From assembly GCF_001274775.1 (NCBI RefSeq), contig NZ_LGUE01000001.1, positions 397,435 through 461,434 of the forward strand: 64,000 bases of DNA. Direction: 5' to 3'. Positions 54,996-63,869 of this stretch are shown one piece after another; position 1 is the stretch's first letter; the number at the start of each line of letters is the position of its first letter. A model generated the notes under the pieces. It was not told the origin of the DNA. It saw only the letters and a program-made list of their open reading frames with translations, and made no database searches. The DNA comes from Rossellomorea marisflavi. Its GTDB lineage: Bacteria > Bacillota > Bacilli > Bacillales > Bacillaceae_B. The position numbers were made by a program, and so were the translations under genes.

Positions 54996-56513
54996 GTGGA
55001 GTTGACGAATCACTATCTGTTTTGGAAAATCGTCCATCATCTGGTGGAAGGTAAACAGTACAGACTCATCCATCAATCCGACGAACACGGGGAAGTGTGG
55101 CTTGAAAATACGGCGGTGAAGGAAGCCGGCATCGTCCGTGTCCGGTTGAAGGATCTGGATTTCTTCCGTTGGATGGAGCGGGATATGGAGCTTGTCCTTC
55201 AGAACGGAGAGAATCTGCGTAAATCACTCCGTAAGAGCAAGCTCAACATCAAAACGATTTATGTATCCACCTATCCTCCTGTGGATGATGGAATGGACAC
55301 TGTTAGCAGGGGGAATGTGACGGTCACACCCTTGGTTGTCGAGTCCGCCCGCTACAAGGAAACGCTGAGTAACGATCCTGTGCTCTGCGAAGGGGACTGG
55401 GAGCTGCCCGAGGAGATCGAGGATCGCGATGTAGAGTGGATGAGAGGCCTTGCCCTCACCTCTGCACAGAGGCGGATTCAGGCTGAACAAAGTCTTTTCC
55501 AAAAGGGAAAACCCTTTTTTACATATCTTTTCATCGCTATCCAGGTGATCATGTTTGCGATTTTGGAACTGAATGGGGGAAGTCACAATACTGAAACCCT
55601 CATCCGTTTCGGTGCCAAGTACAAACCGCTCATGCTTGATGGGGAGTGGTGGCGTCTGATCACCCCGGTCTTTTTGCATATCGGCATGATTCATCTGCTT
55701 TTGAACAGCGTCGCCCTGTTCTATCTGGGGGGAGCAGTTGAGCGCATTTACGGGAGGTTCAGGTTTATCCTGATTTACCTCGTTGCAGGGGTCATGGGGT
55801 CACTAGGGAGCTTCCTGTTCACCGATACGGTTTCGGCGGGTGCCAGCGGGGCGATCTTCGGATGTTTCGGCGCCTTGTTGTACTTCGGCACCATTCATCC
55901 AAAGATCTTTTTCCGTACGATGGGGAATAACATCATCGTCGTATTCGCGCTCAATCTTGTCATCGGATTCATTCTCCCCGGAATCGATAACGCCGGGCAT
56001 CTTGGTGGTGTGGTGGGGGGCTTCATCATGGCGGGTATTGCAGGTGTGCCGAAGTCTGGTAAGAGGATCAGGCAGCTGCTGTTTCTGGTCATCATGATCA
56101 TCATCCTTTCCCTGGCCATCAATAGGGAGTGGAGTGACGATCCATTGAAGATGAGTGTGGACCATGTGAATGCCCTTGCTGAAGATAAGCTCGCAATGGA
56201 AAAATGGGAAGAGGCGGAAACGCTTTTGAAGAAGGTGGCAGAAAAAGGTGATCCCGATGCCATTATTTATTTTCAACTTTCCTATGCCGAAATCCAACTG
56301 AATAAGCTGGATCAGGCAGAGGAACACCTCAAAAAGGCCATTCAGGAGGACGAATCCCTTCCGGAAGCCCATTATAATCTAGCCTACCTCTTACAAGGTG
56401 AAGACGGGAAAAGGGAAGAAGCCCTCAAGCATGCCGAGAGGGCTTACGAACTATCGGATTCCAATGAGAAATACAAAGATCTATACGATTACCTGAAAAG
56501 TGAAGATCAATAG
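54996..56513 (+). CDS. gluP: Rhomboid intramembrane serine protease with TPR domain (GluP)
   Basis: A 505-residue protein. Residues 1-170 are a soluble N-terminal domain (FWKIVHHLVEGKQYRLI), ~175-370 the six-to-seven-segment rhomboid core with catalytic Ser284 in GASGAIFG and His335 in AGHLGG, and ~385-500 two to three TPR repeats (ALAEDKLAMEKWEEAETLLK, AEEHLKKAIQEDESLPEAHY). B. subtilis GluP (YqgP) cleaves the magnesium transporter MgtE under manganese stress. Start is GTG 54996 behind AAGGCGA. The 3' end overlaps the convergent gene by 7 bases. Confidence 0.93.
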   Translation: MELTNHYLFWKIVHHLVEGKQYRLIHQSDEHGEVWLENTAVKEAGIVRVRLKDLDFFRWMERDMELVLQNGENLRKSLRKSKLNIKTIYVSTYPPVDDGMDTVSRGNVTVTPLVVESARYKETLSNDPVLCEGDWELPEEIEDRDVEWMRGLALTSAQRRIQAEQSLFQKGKPFFTYLFIAIQVIMFAILELNGGSHNTETLIRFGAKYKPLMLDGEWWRLITPVFLHIGMIHLLLNSVALFYLGGAVERIYGRFRFILIYLVAGVMGSLGSFLFTDTVSAGASGAIFGCFGALLYFGTIHPKIFFRTMGNNIIVVFALNLVIGFILPGIDNAGHLGGVVGGFIMAGIAGVPKSGKRIRQLLFLVIMIIILSLAINREWSDDPLKMSVDHVNALAEDKLAMEKWEEAETLLKKVAEKGDPDAIIYFQLSYAEIQLNKLDQAEEHLKKAIQEDESLPEAHYNLAYLLQGEDGKREEALKHAERAYELSDSNEKYKDLYDYLKSEDQ

Positions 56514-57391
56514 GAAATCGATTGACGAAGGAGGGTGGCCTCACCTTTCTTGTCGATGATCAACACGAGGACTTCCTTCCGGTCTTTTTTCAGGAGGATG
56601 AGGGGGATGGTGCTGTCCACTGGATTCTGGATGGCTCCATCCTCTTTTTTTATGCCGATCGCATAATTCTTATAAAGTCCTTCCCATAGATTCCCCGTTA
56701 CTTTTGCCCACTGGGCAGGGGTGAATCCGGGATAGGGGCGGCTTGAATAAGCCGGGAGTTCTGTCAGGGGAAGGGCGTTGTAATCCCCCCCGTTGATCTG
56801 CAGCTCTCTCATTCCCTTGGCCCATGAAGTTTCAACGGTCTTTGTGACCAATCCGTCGAGGCTTTTCTTCCATTCGGCCTGCACATCCGTCGTCGGCGTT
56901 TTGAATGAGCCCAATGGACTGAAGGCGGAATCGATGATATAAAGCCGGTCACTGGACATGGTTTGTGCACTCTTGAACGTATCTTCCCCTTCATGGATTT
57001 CGGCATAGTGATAGGCCACTGCCTGAAGGAGATTGCTCTCATCGCCCTCTACCTTCATTTTCTGATACAGGCTGGAGGTGTTCGGCTTCCATTTGTTCAA
57101 TACGCCTTTCAACTTCCCATTGCTGAACAGAAGCCCTACATCCTGTCTGAGATAAGACGGGGAGTCGAGTTCCGAGGCTACGGTCCAATCCACCACTTGT
57201 TCCTTTTGCTGAGAGAGGCTCAGGGCGGTCGAAGCTGAGAGGAAAGAGGCATTCTGATCAATAGGGAAGAAAATGATGCTTTCCCTTGTTTCGGGCTTGT
57301 ATAGCAGTTGAATCAATAGAATGGCAGATGCCAAGATGATGAGGAACGGCCAAACGTCTTTTATCCGGTTTTTCATGATCATCCACTCCAT
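56507..57391 (-). CDS. Membrane-anchored extracytoplasmic protein, unknown function
   Basis: A ~294-residue protein not recognised. One N-terminal membrane anchor (residues ~8-30, DVWPFLIILASAILLIQLLY) is followed by a hydrophilic outside domain of mixed alpha/beta character, with no cysteine and no obvious catalytic motif. Two starts are possible, 57391 (AAAGGGAC site) and 57376 (GGAG site). It is convergent with gluP and divergent from the SpoVAF-like gene; a spore or germination role is only a guess from context. Confidence 0.7.
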   Translation of the reverse strand: MEWMIMKNRIKDVWPFLIILASAILLIQLLYKPETRESIIFFPIDQNASFLSASTALSLSQQKEQVVDWTVASELDSPSYLRQDVGLLFSNGKLKGVLNKWKPNTSSLYQKMKVEGDESNLLQAVAYHYAEIHEGEDTFKSAQTMSSDRLYIIDSAFSPLGSFKTPTTDVQAEWKKSLDGLVTKTVETSWAKGMRELQINGGDYNALPLTELPAYSSRPYPGFTPAQWAKVTGNLWEGLYKNYAIGIKKEDGAIQNPVDSTIPLILLKKDRKEVLVLIIDKKGEATLLRQSISY

Positions 57392-57506
57392 AAGTTTGTC
57401 CCTTTCATCCAATCTATGAAGCTGTAGAGTGGATTATGAGAGGTATGACTAAAGGGGAATGTGTCAAAGATGGTGAGGATACTGTGAAAAATGGGAAGTG
57501 AACGCT

Positions 57507-58967
57507 ATGGCCATGCAGGAAAAGAAACCTGTTTCAACTGTGATTGAAGAAAATACGAGATATTTAAGGGAAGTCCTTGCTGTCGATAAGAGTTTTGATG
57601 TCATTCAGCTCGATGTGGAATACGCCGAAAGGAAGATGGGTCTGTTCATGGTGGACGGCTTTGTAAAAGATGACATCATGCACTATCTGATGAAAATCCT
57701 TTCGGGCCTTGATCCGGAACAGCTTCAGGAAGATACCCTCCAAAAGCTTTTGAAAACGTATATCCCTTATATTGAAATCGAGCAGGTTGATGATTTGAAT
57801 CAAGTGGTGGACCTTGTCCTGGCCGGACCGACGGCACTCGTGGTGGACGGGGTCGATAAAGTCATCATGATCGATGCCAGGACGTACCCTGTCAGGGGAC
57901 CACAGGAGCCTGATATCGAGCGGGTAGTTCGTGGTTCACGTGACGGATATGTCGAAACGATCGTATTCAATACGGCATTGACAAGGAGAAGGGTAAGGGA
58001 TCCTTCCCTGAGGATGGAGTATATGCAAGTAGGAAGAAGGAGCAAAACCGACATCGTGGTAAGTTATATCGAAGACATAGCGGATCCTGATCTTGTCCAC
58101 CGCATCAAGGATGCCCTGTCCAAGATCGATACTGACGGGCTTCCCATGGGTGAGAAGACCCTGGAAGAATTCATCTCCGGTCGTCACTGGAATCCGTATC
58201 CCATGGTGCGCTATACAGAGCGTCCCGATACGGCGGCCGCTCATTTATATGAAGGCCATATCATCATCATGGTGGATGGATCGCCGAGTGTCATGATCAC
58301 TCCCACGACGTTTTGGCATCATCTCCAGCATGCGGAGGAATATCGCAACAAACCGTCCGTGGGGGCGTATTTACGATTTGTCCGGTTCATTGCGGTCTGG
58401 TGTTCCATATTTTTATTGCCGCTTTATTATCTGTTCACGATCCATCCTGCTCTCCTGCCTGATTCTCTCTCGTATATAGGGGTGAATGAGTCCGGGGAAG
58501 TCCCTCTATTCCTGCAGTTCCTCATGATCGAGGTGGGAATCGACATCCTCAGGATGGCAGCGATCCATACGCCTTCTTCCCTTGCGACGGCACTTGGTCT
58601 CGTTGCTGCACTGATGATCGGTCAAGTAGCCGTGGAAGTCGGCCTGTTGGTGAATGAAGTCATCCTATATCTTGCCATTGCAGCCATCGGCACGTTCTCG
58701 ACGCCGAGTTATGAGATGAGTCTTGCCAATCGCCTGGTGAGGATCTTCCTGCTGATCATGACCTCCCTGTGGGGAGTTTACGGCTTTGTTATCGGGGTCT
58801 TCCTATGGCTCATGATGCTGTCGAGGATGAAGTCCTTCGACATTCCATACATGTGGCCGTTCATCCCCTTTAACTTCAGGGCCTTCAGGGATGTGTTCCT
58901 CCGCTCTCCCATGCCCCTTAAGAATCGGAGGCCGCGTTTCCTTCACCCTAAGGATCCGGATCGATGA
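57507..58967 (+). CDS. SpoVAF/GerA family spore germination protein
   Basis: A 486-residue GerA-type A-subunit. Soluble N-terminal domain (~1-285) ends in HWNPYPMVRYTERPD and the conserved HIIIMVDGSPSVMITP; four to five membrane segments follow (~290-460), then a short basic tail (NRRPRFLHPKDPD). The details fit SpoVAF better than nutrient receptor GerAA. SpoVAF-like proteins form ion channels that speed germination. It is an orphan here, with no B or C receptor subunits and no spoVA operon around. ATG 57507 follows GGGAAG. Repeat copy 3 begins at its stop codon. Confidence 0.87.
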   Translation: MAMQEKKPVSTVIEENTRYLREVLAVDKSFDVIQLDVEYAERKMGLFMVDGFVKDDIMHYLMKILSGLDPEQLQEDTLQKLLKTYIPYIEIEQVDDLNQVVDLVLAGPTALVVDGVDKVIMIDARTYPVRGPQEPDIERVVRGSRDGYVETIVFNTALTRRRVRDPSLRMEYMQVGRRSKTDIVVSYIEDIADPDLVHRIKDALSKIDTDGLPMGEKTLEEFISGRHWNPYPMVRYTERPDTAAAHLYEGHIIIMVDGSPSVMITPTTFWHHLQHAEEYRNKPSVGAYLRFVRFIAVWCSIFLLPLYYLFTIHPALLPDSLSYIGVNESGEVPLFLQFLMIEVGIDILRMAAIHTPSSLATALGLVAALMIGQVAVEVGLLVNEVILYLAIAAIGTFSTPSYEMSLANRLVRIFLLIMTSLWGVYGFVIGVFLWLMMLSRMKSFDIPYMWPFIPFNFRAFRDVFLRSPMPLKNRRPRFLHPKDPDR

Positions 58968-59255
58968 GGTTGGGACAAAATGAAAAAAGGACCATTTCAT
59001 GACGAACACGATCAGTGTAGGTTCTCTAGACCGCTAATGATTTCCGTGCAAGACTACGCTTTCCGCGGGTAGCCCGCAAGCCTCTCCTCGGTTGGCCTTC
59101 AGCTGCAACCCACAGAGTCGCCGTCCTGCACTCCAATCAACTGCTGAAAACCAGTTGGTCATGGAACAAATTAAAACCCGAATGGAATTGTCTGAATGTA
59201 GGCATATTCATTCGGGTTTTACTGTGGGTAAGACAGTTTTGTCCCAGCCCCTTCT
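58965..59255 (+). repeat. Dispersed structured repeat, copy 3 (complete)
   Basis: Starts TGAGGTTGGGACAAAAT at the stop codon of the previous gene and ends ACAGTTTTGTCCCAGCCCC, so the ends are imperfect inverted repeats. The core TTTCCGTGCAAGAC (59041) is matched by an inverted GTCCTGCAC (59132). A terminator-like hairpin AAAACCCGAATG / CATTCGGGTTTT is at 59173-59220. No ORF is present. The element fills the 58968-59323 gap and probably ends transcription of the preceding gene. Confidence 0.82.
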
Positions 59256-59323
59256 ATTTTATTGAGAAGAGGCAGATTTTCATTTATACTTCTAAAAGTG
59301 AACGTTTGAATCGGGGTGTGGAT

Positions 59324-59530
59324 ATGAAAACAATCTATGACATTCAGCAATTATTGAAACGGTTCGGTACCATCATCTATGTGGGGGATCGTCTTTCGGA
59401 CCTCGAGTTGATGGAGGGCGAGCTAAGGGAGCTCTATGTTTCCAAACTAATCGAACAGAAGGAATTCCATTCGGCCCTGCTGCTGCTGCGCAGTGAGATG
59501 GAACGGGAAAAACATAAACAGGACAGGTGA
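59324..59530 (+). CDS. yqgQ: YqgQ family protein (DUF910)
   Basis: A 68-residue small helical protein of the YqgQ family (KTIYDIQQLLKRFGTIIYVG, MEGELRELY), whose structure is a three-helix bundle with suggested nucleic-acid binding; role unknown. ATG 59324 follows GGGGTGTGG. It sits 4 bases before glcK, as in B. subtilis, and is likely co-transcribed. Confidence 0.88.
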   Translation: MKTIYDIQQLLKRFGTIIYVGDRLSDLELMEGELRELYVSKLIEQKEFHSALLLLRSEMEREKHKQDR

Positions 59531-59534
59531 TGTT

Positions 59535-60491
59535 ATGACAGATAAATGGCTCGTGGGAGTGGACCTGGGGGGAACCACGACGAAGATCGCATTTCTAAGT
59601 ACATACGGTGAAATCCTACATAAATGGGAAATACCAACGGATAAATCGGATAGCGGTAAACATATTATCGTCCATATTGCAAAAAGCATCGATGCCAAGC
59701 TGGAACAACTCGATGTTGAAAAGGAACAGCTCATTGGGATCGGCATGGGTGCACCGGGACCCGTCGAGATGAGACGGGGAATCATCTATGAAGCCATCAA
59801 TCTCGGGTGGAGTGAAAATACGCCTCTCAAGGATCTTATTGAAAAGGAAACCGGTCTGCCTGCTGTCATCGATAATGATGCCAACTGCGCGGCACTCGGT
59901 GAAATGTGGAAAGGTGCCGGAAACGGGGCCAAGGATCTTGTGTGTGTCACTCTCGGTACCGGTGTTGGTGGAGGTGTCATCACCAAAGGGGAGATTGTTC
60001 ATGGTATCAGGGGTGCCGGCGGTGAACTCGGCCATATCACCGTGGTTCCGGAAGGCGGTTATTCATGTAACTGCGGCAAGACCGGTTGCCTTGAAACCGT
60101 CGCATCTGCCACAGGAGTCGTCAGGGTCGCCCATGAGAAACTCAAGTCATCCACAGAGGACTCAGTACTACGCGACCTTAAGGCCATCGGAGCAAAGCAG
60201 GTATTCGATGCGGCAAGGGCAGGAGACAGCCTTGCTCTTACAATCGTAGATCAGCTTGCCTATTATTTAGGTTTGAGCTTGGCGAATCTCGGAAACGTCG
60301 TCAATCCGGAGAAGATTGTCATCGGTGGTGGCGTTTCAAAAGCCGGAAAAACCCTTCTGGAGCCCGTAATGAACTATTTCAAACGGTTTGCTTTCCCGAA
60401 GGTGCGAACGTCTACTACCATCGATATTGCAACACTTGAAAATGATGCAGGGGTGATCGGGGCTGCCTGGCTGGTCAAAAACGCCCTTTAG
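59535..60491 (+). CDS. glcK: Glucokinase GlcK (ROK family)
   Basis: A 318-residue ROK-family kinase phosphorylating cytoplasmic glucose. N-terminal phosphate motif GVDLGGTTTK (~residues 7-16), catalytic Asp in VIDNDANCAALGE (~111-123), and the ROK zinc motif CNCGKTGCLE (~177-186) are intact. ATG 59535 follows AGGTGATG. Free glucose from trehalose or maltose breakdown would be its substrate. Confidence 0.94.
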   Translation: MTDKWLVGVDLGGTTTKIAFLSTYGEILHKWEIPTDKSDSGKHIIVHIAKSIDAKLEQLDVEKEQLIGIGMGAPGPVEMRRGIIYEAINLGWSENTPLKDLIEKETGLPAVIDNDANCAALGEMWKGAGNGAKDLVCVTLGTGVGGGVITKGEIVHGIRGAGGELGHITVVPEGGYSCNCGKTGCLETVASATGVVRVAHEKLKSSTEDSVLRDLKAIGAKQVFDAARAGDSLALTIVDQLAYYLGLSLANLGNVVNPEKIVIGGGVSKAGKTLLEPVMNYFKRFAFPKVRTSTTIDIATLENDAGVIGAAWLVKNAL

Positions 60492-60502
60492 TATGTACTG
60501 GA

Positions 60503-60531
60503 ACATCCGGCCTTCTCGGTCGGGTGTTTTT
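60503..60531 (+). terminator. Intrinsic terminator after glcK
   Basis: ACATCCGGCC pairs with GGTCGGGTGT using two G-U wobbles, then seven T. Confidence 0.72.
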
Positions 60532-60691
60532 TTGTGGCTAAAGCTTGGTATCATTCTGTTTCAAAGTGCATGACTGACGATTAATCCATCTTAATTCCTC
60601 TACATTATATGCCGTTGGACCTTGAACCCGGCGAATAGAACTTCCCTCTACATCATATGAGTATAGAAAGGCATGAAGTGGGAGGAGTCTC

Positions 60692-61885
60692 ATGAAGGTG
60701 AAGGCGAGGAAAGGTGATTCCCTGTCGTACTATGCAAGCCTGTTTCACATTCCTGTAGAACTGCTCGTTGATTCAAACCCCCAGCTCGACCCCGATCATC
60801 TTGAAGCGGACGAGATGGTGGAGGTGCCGGGTTTCATCAAAGAGACCTGTGTGGTCCGGGAGGGAGACACCCTTTGGGGGCTTTCGGGTGAGCGTAATAT
60901 CGGTGTAGATGCCTTGTTGCTGATCAATGAGAACAGTGATCCAAATGAAGTAGAGACAGGTGTTGAGTTGTTCCTCCCCAGGCGTGTGGTCACGCCCGTT
61001 GTGAATGGGAAGCAGCCTTACGATTCTGTGAGATTTCAGAAAGATTTGATCCTTTTGCAGGAGCTTTATCCATTTATCAGGGTGAATGCAATCGGTAAAA
61101 GTGTACTTGGTAAAGACCTGATGGAATGCAAGATCGGGCGGGGTGCCAAGAAGGTCCACATGAACGGTGCATTCCACGGAAACGAATGGATCACGAGTGC
61201 GGTCTTGATGACCTTCCTGAATGACTATCTCCTTTCCTTGACGAATTCCAAGGATTTGAGGGGCATTCCGATCCTGCCCTTGTATCGGACGGTGTCCCTT
61301 TCCCTTGTTCCCATGGTCAATCCGGATGGTGTTGATCTTGTCTTGAATGGTCCGCCTGACGGGATGGCTGAGGAATTGGTCCGTCTGAATGGTGGCCGGG
61401 TGGAATTTACCGGCTGGAAGGCGAACATCCGTGGGATCGACTTGAATAAACAGTTTCCTGCTCGCTGGGAATTCGAGAAGAGGCGCATGGAGGTGAGCAC
61501 ACCTGGCCCCCGTGATTTTACCGGAAATCTGCCCATATCCGAGCCGGAATCGAAGGCCATGGAACAGCTCGCAAGAAAGGAACGCTTCCACCGGCTGGTC
61601 GCGGTCCATACCCAAGGGAAGGAGTTCTACTGGGGCTACGAAGGGCTCGAATCAAAAGAATCAGAGCGGCTCGCTGGAGAAATAAAGAGGGCAAGTGGAT
61701 ATGCCTCGATCCGCTACGTAGACAGCTACGCAGGTTTCAAAGATTGGTTCATCCAAGAATTCCAGCAAACGGGCATCACATTGGAGCTTGGCAAGGGAAT
61801 CAATCCACTCCCTCTCTCTCAATTCGATACCATATACAGGGATACACTTGGGATCTATCTCATTATGTTATATAAATGGTGGTGA
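60692..61885 (+). CDS. yqgT: LysM/M14 gamma-D-glutamyl-L-diamino acid endopeptidase
   Basis: A 397-residue peptidoglycan peptidase (YqgT, endopeptidase I-like). Two LysM domains (~residues 1-47 and ~50-95; REGDTLWGLSGERNI) precede an M14 zinc carboxypeptidase fold: HxxE in GAFHGNEWI (~155-163), the Arg/Asn substrate region DLNKQFPARWE, the third zinc His in VAVHTQGKEFYWGY, and the catalytic Glu in TLELGKG (~373). No signal peptide is present, as in homologues acting in sporulation or on recycled muropeptides. GGGAGGAG precedes the ATG. Confidence 0.92.
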   Translation: MKVKARKGDSLSYYASLFHIPVELLVDSNPQLDPDHLEADEMVEVPGFIKETCVVREGDTLWGLSGERNIGVDALLLINENSDPNEVETGVELFLPRRVVTPVVNGKQPYDSVRFQKDLILLQELYPFIRVNAIGKSVLGKDLMECKIGRGAKKVHMNGAFHGNEWITSAVLMTFLNDYLLSLTNSKDLRGIPILPLYRTVSLSLVPMVNPDGVDLVLNGPPDGMAEELVRLNGGRVEFTGWKANIRGIDLNKQFPARWEFEKRRMEVSTPGPRDFTGNLPISEPESKAMEQLARKERFHRLVAVHTQGKEFYWGYEGLESKESERLAGEIKRASGYASIRYVDSYAGFKDWFIQEFQQTGITLELGKGINPLPLSQFDTIYRDTLGIYLIMLYKWW

Positions 61886-61949
61886 CCCCCTTCGCTACAG
61901 GAGAAAAATGGAGTATGATAAGAATAGGAACGTTTATCGGCGTTTTATA

Positions 61950-61976
61950 GATGGCCTCCTGAGCCGTCTTTTTTTT
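61950..61976 (+). terminator. Intrinsic terminator after yqgT
   Basis: GATGGC (61950-61955) pairs with GCCGTC (61963-61968) around CTCCTGA, then eight T. Confidence 0.75.
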
Positions 61977-62043
61977 ATCTTTTTGAAACGTTTCCCGATG
62001 TGGGACGTACTAATAGAGAATGCAGTCGAAGGGAGAGGGGTCA

Positions 62044-63138
62044 GTGTGGAATAAAGCCGCAATTGCAGGTGGTATCATCGGGATGATGGCGATTTTGTCG
62101 GCATGCACTTCTTCGGATGGGGTGAAAGCCCCTCATAAGGAGCCTGAAAAAAGCATCATAGCAGAAAGCCTTGAAGAAGAAGGATTTGTGGAAAACGTCG
62201 GATGGCTCACGGATTCGGAAATCCTGACGGTTGCCACGAAGGATGAAACCACCCGCTTATATAAATATAACATCTATACCGGTTCTCAAAAGACGATTTT
62301 CGAGACCGGCTCATCGTATGTCACTTCCAGTATCTCTCCTGATAAAAAAAGCATTTATGTCCAGACCTCCCCTGGTTCTTATCTAGCAACGGTCACCTAT
62401 ATCGATCCTGATGGACGCTCTATATTCGAGCAGGATATCCCATCCTATGATATCTCTTTTGCTTGGAATGAATTCTCTCCCGGGGAAATGCTCCTCACAA
62501 GCTTTGCCGAGGACTGGAGCTTCGAGGTCTCACTGGTGGATATCAACAATAAGAATGTGAGCAACCTTGATATTGATCAACCATTCGTGCAGTGGAAATC
62601 GGATGATGCCGTCATCTTCCAGGATTGGCCAAAAGAAGATATCGCCCTCAACGCTCCCCTGATGGAGGAATCCTTGCTCGATGGAAAGCGGACGATGATT
62701 GCAGAGAACCTGATCCACTTCAATCAATTTTCCGATTCCCTCATGACGATCAAGGGAACAGATGAAAAAGGAATCTTTGAATACCGCTTCCTATCTCCAG
62801 AAGGGGACGAGCAATCGACCTTTACCCAATCGCTGCTGAGCCGCTATTCCGACTGGCTGGTCCCATACTATGATATGATAGAAGGGAAAGGTCGCTTTCT
62901 TACGTTCGCTGCGAACGGGAAGGGGGCCGCAGATACAGATACAGACGGCTTCTCATTGAAGGAGTGGGATATTTTCAGCGGCAAGGAGAAGGTGTTGTTC
63001 ACCGATCTCCCTCTAGAGCCATTGACATGTGCTCCAAAGGGGAATGCCTGTTTGTACGGGAACCAGCTGGAGAAGGTCATCTCCCTGGTCAATCGCAACA
63101 TCATCCACTTACTCAGTGTGAAAGGAGCACAACTATAA
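62044..63138 (+). CDS. yqgU: Lipoprotein YqgU
   Basis: A 364-residue lipoprotein: signal peptide with lipobox ILSAC (Cys near residue 20) and a beta-propeller-like body with repeated aromatic strands (WLTDSEILTV, ISPDKKSIYVQTS, FAWNEFSPGEMLLTSF). Start is GTG 62044 behind AGGGGT. YqgU is uncharacterised. Its stop shares one base with the yqgV ATG (TAATG). Confidence 0.85.
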   Translation: MWNKAAIAGGIIGMMAILSACTSSDGVKAPHKEPEKSIIAESLEEEGFVENVGWLTDSEILTVATKDETTRLYKYNIYTGSQKTIFETGSSYVTSSISPDKKSIYVQTSPGSYLATVTYIDPDGRSIFEQDIPSYDISFAWNEFSPGEMLLTSFAEDWSFEVSLVDINNKNVSNLDIDQPFVQWKSDDAVIFQDWPKEDIALNAPLMEESLLDGKRTMIAENLIHFNQFSDSLMTIKGTDEKGIFEYRFLSPEGDEQSTFTQSLLSRYSDWLVPYYDMIEGKGRFLTFAANGKGAADTDTDGFSLKEWDIFSGKEKVLFTDLPLEPLTCAPKGNACLYGNQLEKVISLVNRNIIHLLSVKGAQL

Positions 63139-63452
63139 TGGCTATCGTAGACGTCACGGTCATTCCCATCGGAACGGAATCCCCAAGCGTAAGTTCCTAT
63201 GTGGCTGATCTCCAAAAGATCTTGAAGCAGTATGAAGCGGAGGGGAAAATCCGTTATCAGCTCACTCCGATGAATACCATCATTGAAGGAGAGCTTCCCG
63301 TCCTGTTCCAAGTGATCCAGGATATCCATGAATCACCGTTTCAACAGGGGATTCAACGTGTTGCTACAAATATTCGAATCGACGACCGGCGCGATAAGGT
63401 CTCGACCATGGAAGGCAAGCTCTCTGCCGTCCAGAAAAAGATGGACTCATGA
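63138..63452 (+). CDS. yqgV: YqgV, thiamine-binding-like MTH1187 family protein
   Basis: A 104-residue UPF0045/MTH1187 family ferredoxin-fold protein (VDVTVIPIGTESPSVSSYVA, MNTIIEGELPVLFQVIQDIH); relatives bind thiamine or hydroxymethylpyrimidine. Role in this organism is unknown. Coupled to yqgU as in B. subtilis. Confidence 0.9.
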   Translation: MAIVDVTVIPIGTESPSVSSYVADLQKILKQYEAEGKIRYQLTPMNTIIEGELPVLFQVIQDIHESPFQQGIQRVATNIRIDDRRDKVSTMEGKLSAVQKKMDS

Positions 63453-63454
63453 TC

Positions 63455-63489
63455 AAAAAAAGCCTCGTTCAGCTGAACGAGGCTTTTTC
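63455..63489. terminator. Bidirectional terminator between yqgV and yqgW
   Basis: AAAAGCCTCGTTCAG pairs perfectly with CTGAACGAGGCTTTT, with A and T runs at both ends. Confidence 0.92.
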
Positions 63490-63495
63490 CTTGAA

Positions 63496-63669
63496 TTAAT
63501 GTCCTCCGGGATAACCGGAGTGAAGGACGGTCATGACCGTGAACCACCCAAATACCCCTAATGTGGCGAGGGAAAAGAAGATCCCAAGGGCATTTTTATT
63601 CTTAAACGTACTGACGACGGCGAATAATGCCAAAAGTGTAACCAATGCTGTGATGATGACAAGACCCAT
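63496..63669 (-). CDS. yqgW: YqgW, DUF2759 small membrane protein
   Basis: A 57-residue protein with two membrane segments (VIITALVTLLALFAVV and ALGIFFSLATLGVFGWFTV) and a short tail SGYPGGH, typical of DUF2759. GAAAGGGG lies upstream of the ATG on the minus strand. Convergent with yqgV as in B. subtilis. Function is unknown. Confidence 0.85.
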   Translation of the reverse strand: MGLVIITALVTLLALFAVVSTFKNKNALGIFFSLATLGVFGWFTVMTVLHSGYPGGH

Positions 63670-63869
63670 TAATCCTACCCCTTTCCGTTCGGTTTAACGC
63701 TTTCATAATACCACAAAATATGTACAAATATGCACGCATTTACATTTTATATTTTTTTGCTTCGTTTGTCGAGGTCAAAAAATTGACTTTTTTGATTCGA
63801 CAGAATCTTTCTATGACGGAAGTGCATCTGATACAATGAAGCATACGAAGTCGAAGGAGGTGATATCAT

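Noticed and set aside
60773-61615. A 280-residue minus-strand ORF
   Set aside because: Antisense to yqgT with no family pattern; it is a shadow of codon bias.
61908-62054. A 48-codon ORF with ATG and GGAG just before yqgU
   Set aside because: It spans the intrinsic terminator at 61950-61976 and overlaps the yqgU start; its Phe/Leu run comes from the terminator T tract.
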